From NCBI GenBank assembly GCA_036518955.1, contig DATDMG010000371.1, forward strand, positions 1 through 8,789: a DNA stretch of 8,789 nt. Direction: 5' to 3'. The notes under the pieces are model-generated. The model was not told the origin of the DNA. It saw only the letters and a list, made by a program, of their open reading frames with translations, and did no database searches. This DNA is from DATDMG01 sp036518955 (lineage in GTDB: Bacteria > Actinomycetota > Actinomycetes > Actinomycetales > Kineosporiaceae). This document shows, one piece after another, positions 6,101 to 8,789 of this stretch. The position numbers were made by a program, and so were the translations under genes. The stretch's first letter is position 1. The number at the start of each line of letters is the position of its first letter.

Positions 6101-7136
6101 GGCCGGCGAAGCTCGCCACGATGATCGGCGGGGACGTCACGAACGCGACCAGGTCCGGCAGGAACGGGCCCCCGGGGTCCGCCCCGTACAACGGCCAGAA
6201 CCCCAGCCCGCGGAGCACCTCCGCGGCGGAGTTGCCGGCGTTGATCGCGGACAGGCTCTCCGTCGTCCCGGCGATCGCCGAGCCGAGCCCGAGCGCGGTG
6301 ATCGCGGGCACCAGCCAGTACAGGGACAGCAGCCCGGCCAGTGCCAGTGCGCGGGCGGTCACGCGCAGCAGGTGCGGCCAGCGACGGCGCTCGCGGATCC
6401 GCGCGTCCAGCAGGAGCGCGGGCAGCGCGACGAGCTGCAGCAGCGGCACGACGCCGGCGTTCATCCCGGTCATCGCGGCCATCCAGAGCGCGGCGCGGGC
6501 CGGGTGCACCCAGCCCCGCGGTTCGGCGAAGCCCCGCCGCAGGCTCGCCAGGAACCACGGCAGCAGCGCGTACGGGAGCATCGTCGGGGTGGTGGCGCCG
6601 CCGAGCAGCAGGTAGGGGTTGGCGGCGTAGGCGACCGCGGTGACCACCCGGCCGGTCGGGGTGTCCGCCGGAGTACCGGCGGTCAGGTCGGCGTAGAGCC
6701 GCCGCGCCCCCGCCCCGGCGAGGACGACGAGACCGGCCCGCCAGAGCCGGGCGATCAGCCACGGCCGGATGCCGACGACGTCCAGCAGGCCGGTGACGAG
6801 CGTGACGGGCGCCAGCCCCACGTTGAAGTTGGGACCGCCCAGGTAGGGGCTGTCCTGCCAGGCCGAGAAGCTGTGGGCCAGCGTGCGCCAGGGGGCGAGG
6901 AACACCTCCGGCTTGGTGTCGAACAGCAGCACCCCGGGCGCCGGCGACAGCACGACGGCCAGGGCGGCGACCGCCAGGGCGACCAGCAGCCGGCGCTCGG
7001 CGCTCCCCCCGGGCCGGCCCGGCACGGATCCCGGCGACCCAGCCGCCGGGACGTCCTGGCGACGGTCCGCGTCACCGGGCCGCCAGGGTCCGGTCGTGGG
7101 GACGGCGGCGGCCCCGGCGTCCACCGGGTGGGACAT
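3114..7136 (-). CDS. AftD-family (DUF3367) alpha-(1->3)-arabinofuranosyltransferase-like GT-C membrane protein
   Basis: A 1340-aa protein, close to the roughly 1400 aa of mycobacterial AftD. Established: AftD is a GT-C enzyme adding arabinofuranose from a polyprenyl-phosphate donor to envelope arabinans outside the membrane. Seen: a disordered N-terminus (1-47); a multi-helix region (~48-460) with LLFDTKPEVFLAPW (70-83), Asp73 matching the first-outer-loop acidic residue of GT-C enzymes; and a long outer region. That region holds two discoidin/F5-8C-like modules (~740-880 and ~980-1110) with similar endings (GFAEVGIPGV, ITDLGIPGV), a probable disulfide pair Cys1135/Cys1168, and a YDPSWRA...DGYSAGWRV membrane-proximal segment (1240-1267). 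A last helix (~1285-1306) leads to a basic tail. The ATG start has GGGAGGGG (7153-7146) nine bases upstream. First gene of the minus-strand run, divergent from the flippase. Family is well supported; the actual sugar and acceptor in a possibly non-mycolate host are unproven. Confidence 0.9.
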   Translation of the reverse strand: MSHPVDAGAAAVPTTGPWRPGDADRRQDVPAAGSPGSVPGRPGGSAERRLLVALAVAALAVVLSPAPGVLLFDTKPEVFLAPWRTLAHSFSAWQDSPYLGGPNFNVGLAPVTLVTGLLDVVGIRPWLIARLWRAGLVVLAGAGARRLYADLTAGTPADTPTGRVVTAVAYAANPYLLLGGATTPTMLPYALLPWFLASLRRGFAEPRGWVHPARAALWMAAMTGMNAGVVPLLQLVALPALLLDARIRERRRWPHLLRVTARALALAGLLSLYWLVPAITALGLGSAIAGTTESLSAINAGNSAAEVLRGLGFWPLYGADPGGPFLPDLVAFVTSPPIIVASFAGPVAAAAGAAVSRSRVRLLGVLLLAFAVPIMVGMHPPDAPTPFGRLLGLAFERVPGAVAFRTTNKAGAVLELGLGLLVGLGAAAFATRLPGRRARVSAGSAAALVAALGVAPAFGGGLFSLRAPVPGYWREAAGDLDDAGSATRVLFVPGDVQAQYRWGYRVPDDLGNALFSRPTVVRTTVPNGTAGSADLLAGVDLRLQDGDLPRGALSALARYVGAGDVLVRNDVRWEPAGGARPATVAAAAAVDPGLRLVRTYGGPGMYTAESTATAADRADAALPPLQRYAVAGARPPAGQASASGAVILDGDGAALPDLAAAGLLGGDPALLEAGALTPAALRQALADGARIVLTDTNGRREWATGRLANGTGALAPAGTDVTPSRVLYGPDRQTVAVQDGNASVTTTGRGMIFGPWSTGDPLLAFDGDVTTAWEVGNLGTGAGNALVVHTRGVLDVPQVTLRLPAGPGPRVSRVRITVSGGGPRFTREADLPASPAEPLTVHLGTGQAPARGDTVTIEILATAGIGYGPVGFAEVGIPGVRVAKVARLPVALAAELAGLDAVGRATLAATPVDVLLHRSLGAPGDPTDDEEPRLARDLTLPDRRGFTISGSVRLAASVPDDQLDELAASAPGETVPPPAVVATSSSRLLGNPDLRASRAVDAVRPGVPNLATGWRPAEPVVGEWLQVRFPRRQIDHFTVTQTGTGGAESALATRARVTIDGGAPVDVTLAAGTTRVVLHPTIASVIRLTLLDRVGSGTVQITDLGIPGVTPVVVPSGSPARTGSGSAGPAGVPGCRTIASIDGRPLAAAVQGTVADLLTGRAVPFTGCRGASAVLEAGSHAVRPVADWVVDDLDLAGAGSAAAPRAVRVGVQLLSRDDTAVTLRTAATGTPYYVVAGTGYDPSWRASADGVDLGAPVLVDGYSAGWRVADGGGHVVRITYRPQRAFVAAAWAGGAALLVCLLTAAGLRSRPRLARRARAPDGRWLTRLRAIVRNRGEDGS

Positions 7137-7267
7137 CCTCGTCCACCCCTCCCCTTACCCTGGACCGGCTATCGTCGCCGAGCAGTCTGCCCGAGACCTC
7201 CGCGGACGGCGCGACACGGCGCCGTGCCGGCCCCGAGGTCGGGGCGTGTCGACGGGCGGAGGTGACG
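7137..7267. promoter_or_regulatory. Divergent intergenic region between the AftD-like gene and the flippase
   Basis: The only sizeable non-coding gap in the window (131 bp) separates two divergent starts, so it should hold promoters for both the minus-strand run and the flippase. It contains the AftD-like gene's binding site (7153-7146, minus), the flippase's GGAGG (7258-7262, plus) and nested inverted repeats (7212-7251). TATCGT at 7170-7175 on the plus strand fits a TANNNT -10 pattern, but I see no matching -35 and do not assign a promoter position. Confidence 0.55.
7212..7251. promoter_or_regulatory. Nested inverted repeats upstream of the flippase start
   Basis: cgacacg (7212-7218) pairs with cgtgtcg (7245-7251), and the adjoining ccccga (7231-7236) pairs with tcgggg (7239-7244). 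The right-hand arms are contiguous, making a 13-bp pairing with a 12-nt bulge on the left. A separate perfect 12-bp palindrome, cacggcgccgtg (7215-7226), overlaps the left arm and would compete with it. The block ends six bases before the flippase Shine-Dalgarno. It could be a regulator operator or a leader RNA structure; neither is shown. Confidence 0.4.
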
Positions 7268-8578
7268 GTGACCCGGCCGGAGCGCGCGCCAGGAGGAGCG
7301 GCCGGGTCGTCCCTGGCGTGGTCGGGCGTGCTGCTCGCGGTGACCACCACGCTGGCCAACCTGTGCGGGTACGGCTTCACCCTGGTGGTGAGCCGGGCGC
7401 TCGGTCCGGGCGAGTTCGGGGCGATCGCGGCCCTGCTCAACCTCACCCTGATCGCTGCCGTCCCGCCGCTGGCGCTGCAACTGGTCGCCGCCCGGGCCAC
7501 CGCCCGGGCGAGCTGCGCCGACGATCCCGGACCGGCGCTGGCCGCGGCGGCCGCCGCGCTGACCCGGGTGGCCGTGCTGATCGGGGCCGGGCTCGGGGTG
7601 GCGATCGTCGCGGGGGCCGCTCCGCTGGCGACCTTCCTGCACCTCGACGGCCAGGGGCCCGCCTACCTCTCGGCCGGGGTCGTCGCGGCGTGCGCCGGCT
7701 CGTCGCTCGGGCAGGGGATCCTGCAGGGCCGGGAGCGGTTTCCGGCGCTGGCGGTCACCTACCTGGTATCGGGCGGGTCGCGGCTCGCCGCAGGGGCGCT
7801 GGGGGCCGCCTCGGGCGGCGGCCAGACCGGGGTGATGGCTGCCACCTGCGGGGCGGCCGTCCTCACCACCGCGGTGACCACGGCGCTCACCGTTCGGGCG
7901 CTGCCCGGCGGCAGCCTGCGCGGCCTGGCCGGAGTCGCCGCGGCCGGCGGCGGCGCACCGGGCCGCGAGGTGCTCGCGTCCACGTTCTCGATGGCGGGGC
8001 TGTTCCTGCTGCTCAACCTCGACGTGCTGCTGGCCCGGCACTACCTGCCGCGGGACGTCTCGGGCCTGTACGCCATCGGCTCCCTGTTCGGGAAGGCGGC
8101 GTTCTGGGGCCCGCAGTTCCTGGCCACCCTGCTGTACCCGGGGATGGCCCTGCCGCACCGGCGCCGCACGGCCGTCGTCCGCGGTCTCGTGCTCACCGCC
8201 AGTGCCGGGCTGGTGGCCGTGGGTACCTGCGCCGCGCTCGCCCGGCCGGCCCTGCGCTCACTCTTCGGGTCGGCGTACCTGCCGCTCGCACCGCACCTGG
8301 CGCTCTTCGCCGGGCTCGGGGCGGTGCTCGCCGTCGTCCAGGTGCTGGTCTACGCCCACCTGGCGGCCGGGGCCGCCCGCTGGGGCGCCGCCACGTGCCT
8401 GGTCGCCGCGGCGGTGTGGGCCGCGGTCGCCTGGCGGCTGCACGACAGCGTCACCGATGTCGTCGGCACCGCGCTGGCGGGCGGCTGCCTGCTGGCCGTG
8501 CTCGGGACCGCCACCGCGATCCCTCGGCTGCCCGCCCGGTCGCGGCCGATCAGCCCAGCAGTCCAGGATGCCGTCTGA
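7268..8578 (+). CDS. Wzx/MOP-type polysaccharide flippase (oligosaccharide-lipid exporter)
   Basis: About 436 aa, the usual size for polysaccharide-biosynthesis flippases of the MOP superfamily, which move lipid-linked oligosaccharides from the inner to the outer membrane face. Seen: roughly twelve hydrophobic helices over the whole length, an N-terminal helix followed by VVSRALGPGEFGAIAAL (residues 40-56, matching the family's R-LG-xx-(E/Y)(F/Y)G pattern after TM1), GQGILQGRERFPAL in the middle, and SGLYAIGSLFGKAAFWGPQF in the second half, resembling the family's repeated TM7 region. The frame also has GTG at 7262, but that codon overlaps the GGAGG (7258-7262). GTG 7268, five bases after it, is the better start. 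It diverges from the AftD-like gene, and its last 29 bp overlap the convergent epimerase gene. Inference: it exports the lipid-linked intermediate used by this locus; a related lipid II-type or other MOP substrate cannot be excluded. Confidence 0.88.
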   Translation: MTRPERAPGGAAGSSLAWSGVLLAVTTTLANLCGYGFTLVVSRALGPGEFGAIAALLNLTLIAAVPPLALQLVAARATARASCADDPGPALAAAAAALTRVAVLIGAGLGVAIVAGAAPLATFLHLDGQGPAYLSAGVVAACAGSSLGQGILQGRERFPALAVTYLVSGGSRLAAGALGAASGGGQTGVMAATCGAAVLTTAVTTALTVRALPGGSLRGLAGVAAAGGGAPGREVLASTFSMAGLFLLLNLDVLLARHYLPRDVSGLYAIGSLFGKAAFWGPQFLATLLYPGMALPHRRRTAVVRGLVLTASAGLVAVGTCAALARPALRSLFGSAYLPLAPHLALFAGLGAVLAVVQVLVYAHLAAGAARWGAATCLVAAAVWAAVAWRLHDSVTDVVGTALAGGCLLAVLGTATAIPRLPARSRPISPAVQDAV

Positions 8579-8789
8579 ACCAGGCGATGGTGGCGGCGAG
8601 CCCGTCCTGCACCGACGTCGTCGGCTTCCAGCCCAACTCCTGCCCGGCCAGCGTGATGTCCGGCTGCCGGACCCTCGGGTCGTCCGCCGGGCGGTCGACG
8701 AACCGGATCCCGACCTGCCTGCCGACGAGCCGGATCACCAGCCGGGCCAGGTCCTCCACCGGCCACTCGTCGGGACTGCCGATGTTCAT
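8550..8789 (-). CDS. UDP-glucuronate decarboxylase-like NAD-dependent epimerase/dehydratase, C-terminal fragment
   Basis: Only the last 79 codons are in the window; the gene starts beyond 8789. Seen: MNIGSPDEWPVEDLARLV followed by IRFVDRPADDPRVRQPDIT, then LAGQELGWKPTTSVQDGLAATIAWF and a short tail. Established: the NIG-PDE(Y/W)TV...LA segment, the DDP-x-R-RPDI motif and the -LGW-P-----GL--TI-(Y/W)F ending are characteristic of extended short-chain dehydrogenases acting on nucleotide sugars, closest to UDP-glucuronate decarboxylases, which make UDP-xylose. The ATG at the window edge is internal to the protein, since this is a C-terminal substrate-binding region and the Rossmann domain is missing. 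Related 4,6-dehydratases or 4-epimerases remain possible because the catalytic YxxxK lies outside. Its 3' end overlaps the flippase 3' end by 29 bp. Confidence 0.85.
   Translation of the reverse strand: MNIGSPDEWPVEDLARLVIRLVGRQVGIRFVDRPADDPRVRQPDITLAGQELGWKPTTSVQDGLAATIAWFRRHPGLLG

Noticed and set aside
7170..7175. TATCGT as a -10 element for the flippase
   Set aside because: It fits TANNNT, but no -35-like hexamer lies 16-18 bp upstream and there is no extended -10 TG. Too weak to call as a promoter.
7169..8158. 329-codon minus-strand frame opposite the flippase
   Set aside because: Gln/Arg/Gly-rich low-complexity translation antisense to a clear twelve-helix membrane protein.

Overview
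The window is extremely GC-rich, and almost every codon ends in G or C. Starts are mostly GTG with purine-rich ribosome binding sites. Together with an AftD-family (DUF3367) arabinofuranosyltransferase-like protein, this points to a high-GC actinobacterium. I cannot place it below the phylum with confidence. No mycolate or emb genes are visible, so a mycobacterium cannot be assumed. The content is that of a cell-envelope or extracellular polysaccharide locus.

Layout. The minus strand carries one compact gene run, read from right to left. First comes a 1340-aa AftD-like polytopic glycosyltransferase (7136-3114). It is followed by a small three-helix membrane protein (about 3059-2613), a family 2 glycosyltransferase (2586-1738) and a four-helix membrane protein with a duplicated CX15C loop and a Pro/Ala-rich tail (1741-911). 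The run ends with a SAM-dependent methyltransferase (914-180) and the first 61 codons of another membrane protein (183 to beyond base 1). The last three junctions are all 4-bp GTGA start/stop overlaps, so these genes are very likely co-transcribed and translationally coupled. The only intergenic gap of any size (7137-7267) separates this run from a divergent Wzx/MOP-type flippase on the plus strand (7268-8578). The flippase converges on, and overlaps by 29 bp, the 3' end of a UDP-glucuronate decarboxylase-like NAD-dependent epimerase/dehydratase (8789-8550), which is cut by the window edge.

How the genes could work together (inference). The epimerase/decarboxylase would supply a nucleotide sugar such as UDP-xylose. 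The GT2 enzyme would act at the cytoplasmic membrane face, and the methyltransferase would modify a sugar or lipid intermediate. The flippase would export lipid-linked intermediates. The AftD-like GT-C enzyme would then transfer a lipid-linked sugar outside the membrane, helped by its two discoidin/carbohydrate-binding-like modules. The two accessory membrane proteins and the partial one have no assigned role.

The points most worth a second look are the internally duplicated TM-CX15C-TM protein, a compound 10/11-bp tandem repeat that holds one gene's stop codon and abuts the next gene's ribosome binding site, a nested palindrome ahead of the flippase, and a hairpin at the methyltransferase/membrane-protein junction. 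There is no gene-free stretch over 300 bases. I saw no tRNA, rRNA, CRISPR, insertion sequence or attachment site.
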